In this document: positions 11,857-21,294 of the stretch, piece after piece
Position numbering within the stretch: position 1 is the first letter of the stretch
Layout of the letters: every line of letters starts with the position of its first letter
Source: Pyricularia pennisetigena
Taxonomy: Eukaryota; Ascomycota; Sordariomycetes; Magnaporthales; Pyriculariaceae
Length of the DNA: 64,000 bases
Reading direction: 5' to 3'
Assembly: GCF_004337985.1 (NCBI RefSeq)
Contig: NC_043744.1
Coordinates: 4,112,663 to 4,176,662 of the forward strand
The notes under the pieces: generated by a model
What the model saw: only the letters and a program-made list of their open reading frames with translations
Told to the model about the DNA's origin: nothing
Database searches by the model: none
Made by a program: the position numbers and the translations under genes

Positions 11857-12267
11857 TTGAGCTCCAATCAACCCAACGCAGCTTACTTTATATTTTTATC
11901 ATCTTTATTCAATTCTTTATTAGAATATTTACTTGCATACTATAATAATATTGTTTTTTTTTTGAAAAATAATGGGCTATATATTCTACCTGCCCAAATT
12001 GTGGAAAATAATTGTATACTGCATACGGAAGAAAAATCGAATAATGACGATATTTCTTCGAATGCAATATATAAATTATACGTTAAATATAGGCATATAG
12101 GGTTAACACCCCTATTGCAGTTGATAAAAATAAATAAAATAAAATTATCCGAAAACGATATGTATAATTATAATAAATATACGTGTGAGATTTGCTTAAC
12201 TGCAAAATCCAATCGAAAAATAAACAGGACTTTTGCAAATATTATAAATTATAATATATTAAACTGA
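11857..12267 (+). pseudogene. copia GAG-pre-integrase domain fragment
   Basis: From about residue 38 the frame reads as a copia GAG-pre-integrase domain: GLYILP, then YRHIGLTPLLQLIK, then the CEICLTAK zinc-knuckle half followed by SNRKINR. Together these give the His/Cys zinc-binding pattern at the start of copia integrases. The first ~35 codons lie in satellite-like repeat sequence and are not part of the domain. The frame closes at a TGA directly before sequence still encoding integrase (IHSDLGGP). Confidence 0.75.
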
Positions 12268-12335
12268 ATCCATTCCGATTTAGGTGGACCATAAATCCAC
12301 CCACGTATAATTATTATAAATCTTATATAACGTTT

Positions 12336-12584
12336 TTGGATAAAACGTTACGTTATTTACGTGTTGCATTGTTAAAAACAAAAGCTGATACCCTAAAGGC
12401 ATTTAATATATATAAGAAACAAATGGATAATAATACCGTTAATATAAATGGTAAAAGAACAATAAAAGAGTTCTTTACCGATAATGGAGGCGAATATATA
12501 AGTAACCAATTTAAAATTGCGTTACAAAATAACGGTATTATACACCATTTTACGCCTGCATATACAAAAGAGCCAGATGGTTAA
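12336..12584 (+). pseudogene. copia integrase catalytic core fragment
   Basis: The frame has FFTDNGGEYISNQF, which carries the second catalytic Asp of the DDE triad, and NNGIIHHFTPAYTKEP, the usual lead-in to the catalytic Glu segment. It stops at TAA right after PDG; the continuation (NETY) is in another frame. The first Asp region (FLDKTLRY) is degenerate. Confidence 0.8.
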
Positions 12585-13447
12585 TGAAACGTATAAATTT
12601 AACCCTATTTAATAAGGTTAGGGCTATGTTATTTAATAGTAAAGCACCTAACTATTTATGGGGTAAGGTTTTATTAACCGCTGTATATTTATATAATAAC
12701 ACCCCATATACGACTTTAAATATACAGACGCTGGCCAGTATATTTCACAATATAAGTGAAAATAATATAAATAATAATGCAATGCACGTAAATAACTATA
12801 TACAACCTTGGGGATGTATTATTTACTATAACGATAACCATAATAAAGAAAAGCTCGAACTTCGCAATAAAATTGGTATTTTAGTAGGTTTTACACCTAA
12901 TATAAAAATATATAAAATATGGGACCCATATAAGAGGAAATGTTTCCTGGTTAGAGATATTACCTTTATAACGGATAAATTTTATCCACATATAAATAAC
13001 GAAAATACCAATATAAATAATAATAACATAAACGAGGTCGAATTCTTTTTACCAGATTTCGAGGTAAATCCAGTAAATAATACAAATATAAATAAAAATA
13101 ACGTTGATAAAAATAACATTAATAACGTTGATAACGTGAATAACGTTAATAATGCTAATAAAAACAACGTTATTACCAATAACAATAATCCCCAAGCAGC
13201 TAACAACTCGTTTATAAAAATAAATATAAACAATAAACCCCCAATAAATTCTGCAGAATATAAAATATATAATGACGTTCTATTTACGATACGTGATATT
13301 AATAAATCGTTGAAATTTAATTTTAACGAAAATAATTACGTATTAATAATAAATTCGTTAATAGAACCGAATACCTATAACAAGCCATGGAAAACCAAAA
13401 TTGGGAAGACTGGCTACAGGTTTGCAAAGACGAAAATAATAGCTTAA
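12584..13447 (+). pseudogene. copia integrase C-terminal part and Asn-rich linker to reverse transcriptase
   Basis: NKVRAMLFNSKAPNYLWG and VYLYNNTPYTTL match the integrase C-terminal region of copia elements, followed by a GKVF-like RNKIGILVGFTPNIKIYKIW module. Codons ~140-225 are an extreme Asn-rich linker built from AAT/AAC. The 3' end approaches the conserved start of the reverse transcriptase domain. A 287-codon open frame at this AT content is notable. Confidence 0.75.
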
Positions 13448-14462
13448 TAGAATCTAATACCTTTACTATAACGGATTTACCTCCAAATAAAATAGCTATA
13501 ACTAAGCGCTGGGTTTTAAGAAAAAGCCCTTAAACAATATAAATAATATTCGTTTTATTACGGATATTAATAAACGGTATCGTTATAAAACCAAATGGGT
13601 AATACAGGGATTCCACCAAATTATGGGTGTTAATTACCTGGATACCCTTTTTACAACCTGTAAAACAGAAACATGGTATATACTTATAATGCTAGCATTA
13701 CATAAAGGGTGGTACGTTATTTAATATAACGTTAAAAAGGCGTTTTTACACGCAAATATCGATACCGAAATATATAAAAAGTTACCTACAGGGCTATATA
13801 CAGATAAAAAATATATAAATAAAGTGGGTAAATTAAATAAAACCTTGTATGGTTTAAAACAAACGCCTAAGCTTTGGTATAAATACCTTACCAAAACGCT
13901 AATAAAACTAGGTTTTACTGTTTTCCCATACGACGAAGGGGTATATTTAAACCAAGATAATAATAGCCAATTTTTTGGCATTGTTATGGTTTGCCACGTC
14001 GACGATATTTTGGGATTTAATGCTAATTTATCGTTATTGGATATTTTTTATAAAAGATTGTCCAAATATATAAAAATAAAATGTATGGGACCTGTATCTA
14101 GTTTTTTGGGTAACAGGATAATTATAAATAAAAACAATAAAGCCGCTTTTATTAGCCAGGAAGATTATACCAATAAAATATTGAACAAATTCAATATTAT
14201 AAATAACCAAAAACCTTTTACCATTCAGGGGGTACCAGGTTTAAAATTCGATATAAATAAACATAAAGCTACAAAAAAGGAAATTAAAAATTTCCAACAA
14301 AAAGTAGGTTCATTGTTATATTTAGCAATAAAAAGCCGCCCAAATATAACATATTGCACGTGCCTCGCCGCCAGGTTTATGGCTAATCCTGGGGCTGAAC
14401 ATTTTAAGATTTTTGGAAATGTTTTTCAATATCTGCTAAAAAATCCGACTTTTAGCCTCTAA
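13448..14462 (+). pseudogene. copia reverse transcriptase, frame-broken 5' part and open 3' part
   Basis: Between 13,448 and ~13,823 reverse-transcriptase sequence (TFTITDLPPNKIAITKRWVL) is split by stops and shifts. From 13,824 an open frame of 212 codons carries KTLYGLKQTPKLWY and the catalytic block CHVDDILGF (normally YVDD, both Asp retained), then the FLG, ISQEDYTNKIL and SRPNITYCTC segments typical of the copia reverse transcriptase C-terminus. Confidence 0.85.
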
Positions 14463-14538
14463 TATAACGTTAATAATATATCCCAAAAGAACGTTAACAA
14501 TAATGGATCCAATAAAAATAACGTTAACGAAAAATTAA

Positions 14539-14768
14539 TAAATAATATAAATGATATAAATAATATAAATATCATAAATAATATAAATAATATAAATAAT
14601 ATAAATAATATAAATAATATAAATAATATAAATAATATAAATAATATAAATAATATAAATAATATAAATAATATAAATAATATAAATAATATAAATAATA
14701 TAAATAATATAAGTAATATAAATAATATAAATAATATAAGTAATATAAATAATATAAATAATATAAAC
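14539..14768 (+). repeat. 9-bp minisatellite, about 25 copies, in frame within copia
   Basis: The unit AATAATATA repeats with a few variant units (GAT, ATC, AGT changes). Nine bases equal three codons, so in the copia frame it encodes an Asn-Asn-Ile tandem repeat between the reverse transcriptase and RNase H parts. The flanking sequence (KNNVNEK before, LQDKSQKNN after) keeps the same frame. Confidence 0.9.
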
Positions 14769-14984
14769 CTGCAGGATAAAAGCCAGAAAAATAACGATAA
14801 TATATTATTTATTAAGGGATATACAGACTTTGATTTGGTTAACGACCTAAATCAAACACGTTCCATCACTGCATATATATTTAGCCTGTCCAACAGTTAT
14901 AACATAAATAACGATAACAATATAATAAGTTGGACTTTTCAACTTTAGAAAACGGTAGCTTTATCGTCGACTGACGCTGAGTAT

Positions 14985-15335
14985 GTGGCCTTACGGGACG
15001 CCGTTAAAAAAGCCATATATTTAAAAAATATGCTAAACTATATAAATAATAACTTAAAATTGGGTTTTAACATTAAAACCCTTTTAATTCTAGTAGATAA
15101 TACGTTTACTATAAAGCTCGCGGAAAACCCCGAATTTCATAAAAGATCTAAACATATCGATATAATATATCATTTTAGCCGCCAAGCTATGAATAATAAT
15201 GTAGTTGACTTGAAATATATACCAACTAAATTAAATATAGCTGATTTTTTAACGAAATCAGTACCCGGACCTTTGCATAAGGATCTAATATCCTATGCAA
15301 ATGTCAATAACGGTGCAGAAAATAACGATAAATAA
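14985..15335 (+). pseudogene. copia RNase H domain fragment
   Basis: Preceded by STDAEYVALRDAVKKAIYL, the conserved RNase H helix of copia elements, then VDNTFTIKLAENPEFHKRSK and HIDIIYHFSRQ, which match the C-terminal RNase H signature. The end (LNIADFLTKSVPG) is the usual polyprotein C-terminus. An upstream TAG separates it from the minisatellite frame. Confidence 0.85.
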
Positions 15336-15405
15336 ATAAATAAATGAAACGTATCCATTCGATAATTTGTTTATTATTTTATATAATAAATAAATTACGG
15401 GGGTA

Positions 15406-15589
15406 TGTGAACATGGCTAGCGCAGGGTTAATTATATAAGCTACCCTGCGTTATCTTATAACGGCTAGCACGGACTAATTTTATTAGTCACCCTGCATCG
15501 AATAAATAAATAAATAACAAATAAAACGTATACGCGTTTATTATACACACAAAGCTTTATATATCACGTCTTTGTTCATAGTTTTAACA
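15406..15589 (+). repeat. probable 3' LTR of the copia element
   Basis: Starts TGTGAACATGGCTAGCGC after ACGGGGGTA, a short polypurine-like tract downstream of the RNase H stop, and tentatively ends at TTTAACA. It contains inverted GCGCAGGGT/ACCCTGCG and an AT-rich centre. No 5' partner was found in the window, so the right boundary is a guess from the TG..CA rule. Confidence 0.5.
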
Positions 15590-15615
15590 ACAAAACAAAT
15601 ACGTCATATATAATC

Positions 15616-16210
15616 TAGCTTAGTGGTATAATGCGCGTACCATAATTTATATCATATATACGTTGTCGAAGTGCGTGGGTTCGAATCCCGTTGTGGTCGC
15701 AGATTTTCTGTGCATACATAAGCACAATAGGCCGTTAGGCTCAATAGGTCGGCAGGTCAGTCACATGAATAAGGCCAAATCATGTGGCGTGACCCCGCAT
15801 TCCGGACATCCGGATCGAAGATCTGCACCTACGGATTCGAGCACGTAATTCATAACTTAGCCTTAGATTCATCACCTTTATAACCTTCATCGATTCAACG
15901 ATTCAACGAATCGATTGTGCAACAATATATTAGCTCTATTACCCGCTAGCAGACGGTTATCTGCCATTTCGTCGTCCCATCAGCCTTATACGTGATCCAC
16001 TTTTCCCCGCGTTTAAGATTAAGCTTATTCTATCTCGTAACCTCCTCACACAATTAATCTAAGTTATTAATCCCAAAAGTAGTGTATTAATTTAGTGTAT
16101 TTAGCGCAGTTAAGCCCTGTAATTACAGGCCTTCATAGCATTAGTTAGTACCACGCCGCATCTAGGCTAATGCCTAAACCCCTGTTAGCAACCCATATTG
16201 TTAATACTAC
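15616..16210 (+). mobile_element. tRNA-related SINE-like repeat with A and B boxes
   Basis: An A-box-like TAGCTTAGTGG (15,616-15,626) is followed 62 bp later by GGTTCGAATCC (15,678-15,688), a perfect B-box/T-loop match. The downstream body (about 500 bp) is repeated at 5,737-6,300. The segment between the boxes does not fold into a normal tRNA and no acceptor stem pairs, so a pol III-promoted retroposon is more likely than a tRNA gene. This copy is far less C-to-T mutated than the other. An imperfect palindrome (ATCGATTC..GAATCGAT) lies near 15,890-15,916. Confidence 0.6.
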
Positions 16211-16788
16211 TGTTAATTGGTTACGGTTTATTTGGTTTTATACGTTGAGAAAAATAATTGCAACTCATCCGAATCGAAAAAGGGGCCACGTGCATCCATG
16301 TGCATCCTCTGAATCGCAACCGAGTCTAATGCTCAAGTGCGATCATTTTTCTTGTTCCGGTATAATTCCATGGAAATAAAATTTAGATTCTATAGCTATT
16401 TTTGCGGCCCGCCACCTCTATATTCAAGGTTAGATTCGGCTAATATTAAAAACAAAAAGGTTCAAGTCGCGAGTTAACACATAATAAACTAAATCTGTTT
16501 AAAAAATCAAAATCAAAATTTATTATTACTTTTCCAACCTGCCACTTGTACTTTTATAGCTACGGTCGTGCGAAAGTTGAAAAGAAAAACTTTAAGTAGC
16601 GTGTGAATGAGTAATGGACTTGGAAACTTGCAGACGTTTAAACCTTCGGGAATATACCTCCCAAATGTGTTCGATTAATATAAAAGCATCCGATTCTACC
16701 GTTTTCACAAGCAGTGGTTGCACCGTTGATCAAATCGTCTTCAGCAGCAAGATATTAGCTATAACAAGAAGAGAACCGCTGATCGCCA
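16211..16788. other. intergenic, nothing recognised
   Basis: Less AT-rich than the flanking transposons. No repeat of the families above and no credible coding frame seen. Confidence 0.4.
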
Positions 16789-16892
16789 TGAATCTTGACA
16801 AAATTTTCATCGCCTTCTTTGCAATCCCATTGGCTTTTAAGCCTGGATGCCACGCTTTGCCCGCTAATGGGGGTGAAGGCAAGCCCGTCTAG
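16789..16892 (+). CDS. possible 5' exon of a small secreted protein (very tentative)
   Basis: An ATG at 16,789 opens a 34-codon frame whose N-terminus looks like a signal peptide: a Lys, a hydrophobic stretch IFIAFFAIPLAF, then a Cys and a small-residue region. It closes at TAG beside a donor-like GTACGT. About 150 bp further on, a frame ending HGHDGNVAVWNVAHCGKVKC could be a Cys-bearing 3' exon, but no splice I tried joins the two cleanly. It could equally be chance. Confidence 0.2.
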
Positions 16893-17570
16893 TACGTTTT
16901 GATTACTTCACTACGTTGAAATATCCTCCAATATTTGCAAAAGGCCCTCATTCCGTCCTCGTTTTAATCTCAGTTACTAATTTAAATTGCATTGCAAACA
17001 TTTATTATAAAAACAGTATTAACGTCCCGGGGTATTCAAAGCCTGCTAAATACTATCCACAACAGCATGGGCACGATGGGAACGTGGCTGTTTGGAACGT
17101 GGCGCATTGTGGAAAAGTTAAATGTTAACTCTGATAAGGATCGGAACTGATGTTTAGTGGGTCACTGTTAAATTAAAAGGGTGGATTGTTCTACTATTTC
17201 GACATGTTTATTACATTCTAGCAAGCAAAACTGTTTCGGATGTGGTTCGGCAATTAGCTAGCAGCTGTTACTATTATACGACTATGCAATATTGAATTGA
17301 AAACAGCAAAACCGATATCCCGTCAAAAAGGACTTTGTCAATTACCAACTTACTAGTGTTTGGGCGGCTCCAAGGGGAATCCGGAGGTGATCAGAGAAAT
17401 GATCCGTTTATCATATACCTAATCATATGTTACTCCCTACACCGCTAGTGGCTGTTCTCTTAATCAAGGCAAGTTTCGGTTCCGGGATTGTTGGAATTTC
17501 GGCGACAGAAAAAACCGGAATTGAAACAAGACCTTTTCCATTACGAGTCAAATTTCAGGCTTTTTCGATA
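16893..17570. other. intergenic up to the Fot1-like element
   Basis: Holds the possible second exon mentioned for the small secreted candidate (16,916-17,128 open frame). No other gene, repeat or RNA seen. TA at 17,569-17,570 is the left target-site duplication of the next element. Confidence 0.4.
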
Positions 17571-19427
17571 ACGTCGGGTACCCCCTGCTCGGCTCACCCC
17601 CTGTTCGGCACCCAAAAATAACTATATAATTACGTTCACCTTTCATCTTCTTTTATAAATATGTCGACCAATTTTTCACTTTTGGATTTACTTTTTTCTA
17701 TTTTTTATTCTCCGTTTTCCAATAAAACAATATACCGAAAATTAGCTTATATTTGCAATTAACGACGTTAATAATGGCGATTCAACTGCAAAAACCTCCC
17801 GAAAATAGGGAATACCTAAGTCTACACTTTAAAATCGACTTAAAAATTCTCAACCTTATAAATAAACACAAGACCTTTTTTGAAAAAGTTTATGGAACAG
17901 GAAAAACATTTAATTAATTGGGTATTTACCCAAACAATTTTAGGGTTTCCGCTAACGTACTAAAAATCACGCTTTTTTACCGAACGAATTTTTTAAACCG
18001 CCGGAAAAATAAATTTTTTTGGAAAACGTTGGATAACCAGGTTTTTAATTCGTTATCCAATTTTCAAAACCCAAAAACCCCGTCGAACAAAAAACGCCCG
18101 GGTAGGTAGGGTTATTATGGAAATATTTAAATTTTGGTAATTTTATATTGTTAACCCCGTTATTTACGATATTAAACTGGAAAATCGGTGGAATATAAAC
18201 GAAACCGGTAGAATAAAAGGTAAAAAGTTTAACGGTTTAATATTAGGGTTTAACGGAGTTCGGCCGTTACAGCGAAAAAACCCGGAACGCGGGGTTAAAC
18301 GATTATAATCGAATAAATATCGGTTACCCGTATTACCCTCCCTCCCCTCGTTATATTTAAGGGAAAAAACGTATAATAATAATAATTTCCAACGGATTTA
18401 AACCTTTTCGATAATTGGTAATTTTATATAACCGAAAATGGGTGGACAAATAACGAAACGGTTATCGAATGGTTAAAAAAATATTTATTCCATATATCTA
18501 ACCCAATACCCCTAAAAACGGTTATTAATTTTCGACGGCCACGGATTATATATAATGGACGAATTTATATTCTTTTATTTATAAAATAATATTTAATTCG
18601 TATATTTACCCTTTTATTCGTTATACGTTTTCCAATTATTGAATTTATTGGTTTTTGGGCCGTTAAAAAAGGCTTGTCGACGTTAATTCGGATTTATTAA
18701 CCAATTTTACTAAAAAATAAATGTTGGAAAACGAAATTTCTTTTTTACTATAATATAACCAAATCGAAAATATTTATAATAAAAAATACTTAGTTTGGGT
18801 GGCGTATAACGGGTTTATAACCGGTAAGTTTGGTTAAACTATTTTTAAGCCTTTTTTTATTAAAAATTAGCAACGCCAACGTTATAAAAAATAAAAAATA
18901 ACGGTGTATAAAAGTATAAAATACCGGAAAACCTAGCCCAGAAAATTAACGACCCGTTTTTATTTATTTGAAAAACCCCTAAAACGACCCGAAATATTCG
19001 ACTTTAATTGCAAAAATTTCCCGAATTTAATAAAATTAACGTTATTCTACGTTTTTCATTTGCAAAAATCCAAAAAAAACTTCGAAACCAAAAATATATT
19101 TTTGGTTAACGCCCAGCAAAAATTCAGTTTATTGGCAATATAATTGGAGGTAATACGGCCGGTTAAAAAAAAGGAAAATAACTGCGGATTTATACGAGCT
19201 TTTGGTTAATAAATAAAATATTATTGGATTGCAGGAAAATAATATAGAAAATTCGGAATTTTACCTGATGAAAAAAAGGTTAATAAACCGGAACAGCCTG
19301 AAAGCGATTGTATTTTTGATCGTTGATAGTTTTATATTTAAATTAATTTATCAAAGTAGGTATTTCGTTGTTAGATTTTTGGGGTGCCGAACAGGGTGGG
19401 GGGAGCCGAGCAGGGGGTACCCGACGT
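17571..19427 (+). mobile_element. Pot2/Fot1-type (pogo superfamily) DNA transposon, full ends, RIP-damaged
   Basis: The left end ACGTCGGGTACCCCCTGC and right end GCAGGGGGTACCCGACGT are inverted repeats extending about 50 bp, flanked by TA on both sides (17,569-17,570 and 19,428-19,429). The TIR contains a direct repeat (CCCCCTGCTCGGCTC then CCCCCTGTTCGGCAC). Total length is 1857 bp. Pot2 of Magnaporthe is known as a ~1.86-kb pogo-type element with ~43-bp TIRs that contain short direct repeats, so this is a likely relative. The interior is much more AT-rich than the TIRs. Confidence 0.9.
17774..19310 (+). pseudogene. pogo/Fot1-type DDE transposase, broken by stops and substitutions
   Basis: Conceptual reading recovers a CENP-B/Tc5-like helix-turn-helix region (EKHLINWVFTQTILGFPLT, then FGKRWITRFLIRYP) and a DDE_1 core. 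The core shows NRWNINETG, where the family has Asp in DETG; LLIFDGHG with its Asp kept; and QLLNLLVFGPLK, where QPLD is usual. The first and third catalytic Asp positions thus read Asn, both G-to-A. Many in-frame stops (TAA/TAG) interrupt it. It cannot encode active transposase; boundaries are approximate. Confidence 0.85.
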
Positions 19428-19429
19428 TA

Positions 19430-20293
19430 GATATAATGCTTGCACACTCAGGCTTACTATCCAGTTTGCAGCTGCGATGCACCCCACCTTCAGAATATAA
19501 ATCGACCCATCTGGCCGTCACAACGATGCAGTTGCTTAACTTTCACGTATTGGTCACTCATCTAGACAAAGGTTCCACACAAGAGACCAGGATGGGAGCT
19601 TCCGCAGAAATCTAGTTGAAGATAGGGACTCACGAGAAACAAAAATGCACGGGAGAGTTCCAAGTACTTACGTCATGAGCTTTCTTGATATAGGAAAAAA
19701 ATCAGACGAAAAAACAGTAATAAGGAGCTGTTTCAGCAATTGTAAACCTCGACCTTGTTTTTCTCACGCTGCAAGGAAGGCCTGTTTATCTCTTCCCTGA
19801 CCGTCTCCCCTGCGCGGTCCAATAAGTATTGGTGACAGTTTTCCGCAAATTAAATAAGCTGGCAAGACTCCCTGGCAGCGTCTATTTCCAACGGCTGCTC
19901 TTTCTTGATTATCTCCAGTGAGAGTAGTCAACTTCACGCATGCCTAGCTGTGCGTCCTTTGGCACACTACAATTCGACTAGGGCGGAGGGATAGGAACAC
20001 TTGAATGGAGCTATCAGGGCGAAGCCGCCCCGGCAGTACTTTTCGATTAGTTGAAATAGTTGACCGCACTCGCATACACGCCAGCACTCTGTTAAAAAGA
20101 CAGGCGAGTCGCTCTGGTCTTGGATAGTTAGTGTGTTTTTCATTTTCCCACTCGGAATCCCTGGCAAGAAGAACGTAGATGCACCCAAACGTGCCTTCCT
20201 CATCTCAACTTTGGATGCAGCGAATTAAAAGTCATGCCAGAGATCGAGATGCCAGCTTTCAGGTGGAGGATGTGTATCAAGTGTTGTACTAAA
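19430..20293. other. intergenic, nothing recognised
   Basis: Base composition returns to balanced immediately after the transposon. Short open frames on both strands show no recognisable domain. Confidence 0.4.
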
Positions 20294-20365
20294 AACACAG
20301 CCAAAAGACGAAAGCTTCCGTCAATGACTAATGCCAGTGACTTCGAAAAATATAGCCTGCAACAT
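20294..20365 (+). repeat. direct repeat, left copy (flanks Ulp1-like fragment)
   Basis: From ACACAGCCAAAAG to ATAGCCTGCAACA this matches 21,214-21,290 with about ten differences and small indels. The pair brackets the Ulp1-like fragment at 20,861-21,103. Confidence 0.75.
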
Positions 20366-20860
20366 TACGCAATGGTGCTGAGTCAAAGGGAACCAGTGAC
20401 CTTTTGCGCAAGGCCTAAATTCCCAAAGTTTTGTTTCATGAGCAGACGTGCGAGTCAATATATATGCACGTGAACTTGGGGACACGAAGCAGAATATTCA
20501 ACAGACTCTGCGATCACGTAGATAGTCACACAGAGCGAGTAGGTAGACCAGACTAGATTACCGATTTGTTTAGTTATATCGTTTTTACCGATCGTAGCGA
20601 TCATATGATTCCTATCAATACAAAGGTTATTGTTTCGCTCCTCGTGTGACGCCAAGAGCAGCGCTTCTGACGGAACCATGGAAAGTAGCGGCTACTTTTT
20701 GGAAGCTCCGGAAACATTAACAATCCCATCTGCCAATGTCCCTATACGCTGCCATTAATGGAGGCGCTGTGTATTATTGCCCTGTGTCCAATTGTTTTCA
20801 AGGAGCCTTTGAACGTCTTGGTCAGCCCCAATAGATATACTTCATCCATCATATTGATGC

Positions 20861-21103
20861 ATGTTGAAAATCCAAATGCCTAGCAAGCCCGGATATGCTG
20901 CTATAAACGTCTCGAAGCAGACGAATGACTGGGACTGCGGTGTTTACCTCCTCTCATACATTGAAGCGCTGATGGCTAACCCAGATAGATTTACGAAAGT
21001 TATTTTCGACAACGAGCCGTTCGCCTTAAAGGTGTATATAGGCACAATGAGAAGCAAGATCCGGGGTATCATCTTTACAGAGCAGAATGTATATCAATGT
21101 TAG
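20861..21103 (+). pseudogene. Ulp1-type SUMO/ubiquitin-like protease, C-terminal fragment
   Basis: The 80-codon frame carries QTNDWDCGVYLLSYIEAL, the Ulp1 (C48) signature with the oxyanion-hole Gln and the catalytic Cys in DCG. The catalytic His and Asp, which lie N-terminal in the family, are not found in any frame upstream, and the fragment is far shorter than a Ulp1 domain (~200 aa). It may derive from a host gene or from a transposon that captured a Ulp1 domain, as some MULE and CACTA elements have. No intact version is in the window. Confidence 0.6.
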
Positions 21104-21213
21104 GATTGTGAATTCAGGAATTCCAATAAAGCCATGACCAGGGGGGTGTGTGTGTCAACCATGAGGGGTCTAAGCTTGGCGCCCAGGGCAAAGTGCCGCC
21201 TGTTGCACTGAAG

Positions 21214-21290
21214 AACACAGCCAAAAGCCGAAAGCTCCCGTCTCTGACTACTGCTAATGCCAGTGACTTCGGTAAATATAGCCTGCAACA
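21214..21290 (+). repeat. direct repeat, right copy
   Basis: Partner of 20,294-20,365. The differences include C-for-A and an inserted CTACTG-like stretch. The surrounding sequence is not obviously repeated. Confidence 0.75.
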
Positions 21291-21294
21291 CCGC

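Larger units (their letters stand above)
1..11950. repeat. AT-rich higher-order repeat array, six related ~1.6-2.1 kb units
   Basis: The same sequence blocks recur in the same order six times. A GCACGTGGAGGGTCGTATA-type block occurs near 580, 2454, 4147, 7193, 9284 (here GCACGGGG) and 10846. Each is followed about 344-352 bp later by a related GCACGTGG block, near 927, 2802, 4495, 7537, 9632 and 11198. The spacing from unit 3 to unit 4 is longer because other repeat DNA (5,581-6,674) intervenes. Copies differ mainly by C/T and G/A changes, for example TCAGGTCTGAGG near 3845 against TTAGGTTTGAGG near 275, which fits RIP. No conventional protein gene is recognisable. The last unit (10,717-11,950) is the most diverged and runs directly into the copia remnant. 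Confidence 0.85.
11950..15589 (+). mobile_element. 5'-truncated Ty1/copia retrotransposon remnant
   Basis: Successive open pieces read in the order GAG-pre-integrase zinc finger, integrase, reverse transcriptase, RNase H, which is copia order. They lie in different frames with stops between them (for example a TGA where a Trp is expected, followed by IHSDLGGP). No gag, protease or 5' LTR is seen; the left side joins the satellite-like repeat at about 11,950. The copy is very AT-rich and Asn-rich. A probable 3' LTR follows a short G-run. It is non-functional as it stands. Confidence 0.85.

Noticed and set aside
1..11950. CRISPR-like or rDNA array
   Set aside because: Units are kilobase-scale with no short repeat-spacer pattern and no rRNA sequence; the host is a fungus.
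11857..11950. Extending the copia frame upstream as gag
   Set aside because: This stretch aligns with the end of the satellite unit, not with gag.
15600..15700. A functional tRNA gene (A and B boxes present)
   Set aside because: The acceptor 3' strand TGTGGTC has no complementary 5' strand, no anticodon arm forms, and the body is a dispersed repeat; a SINE-like head fits better.
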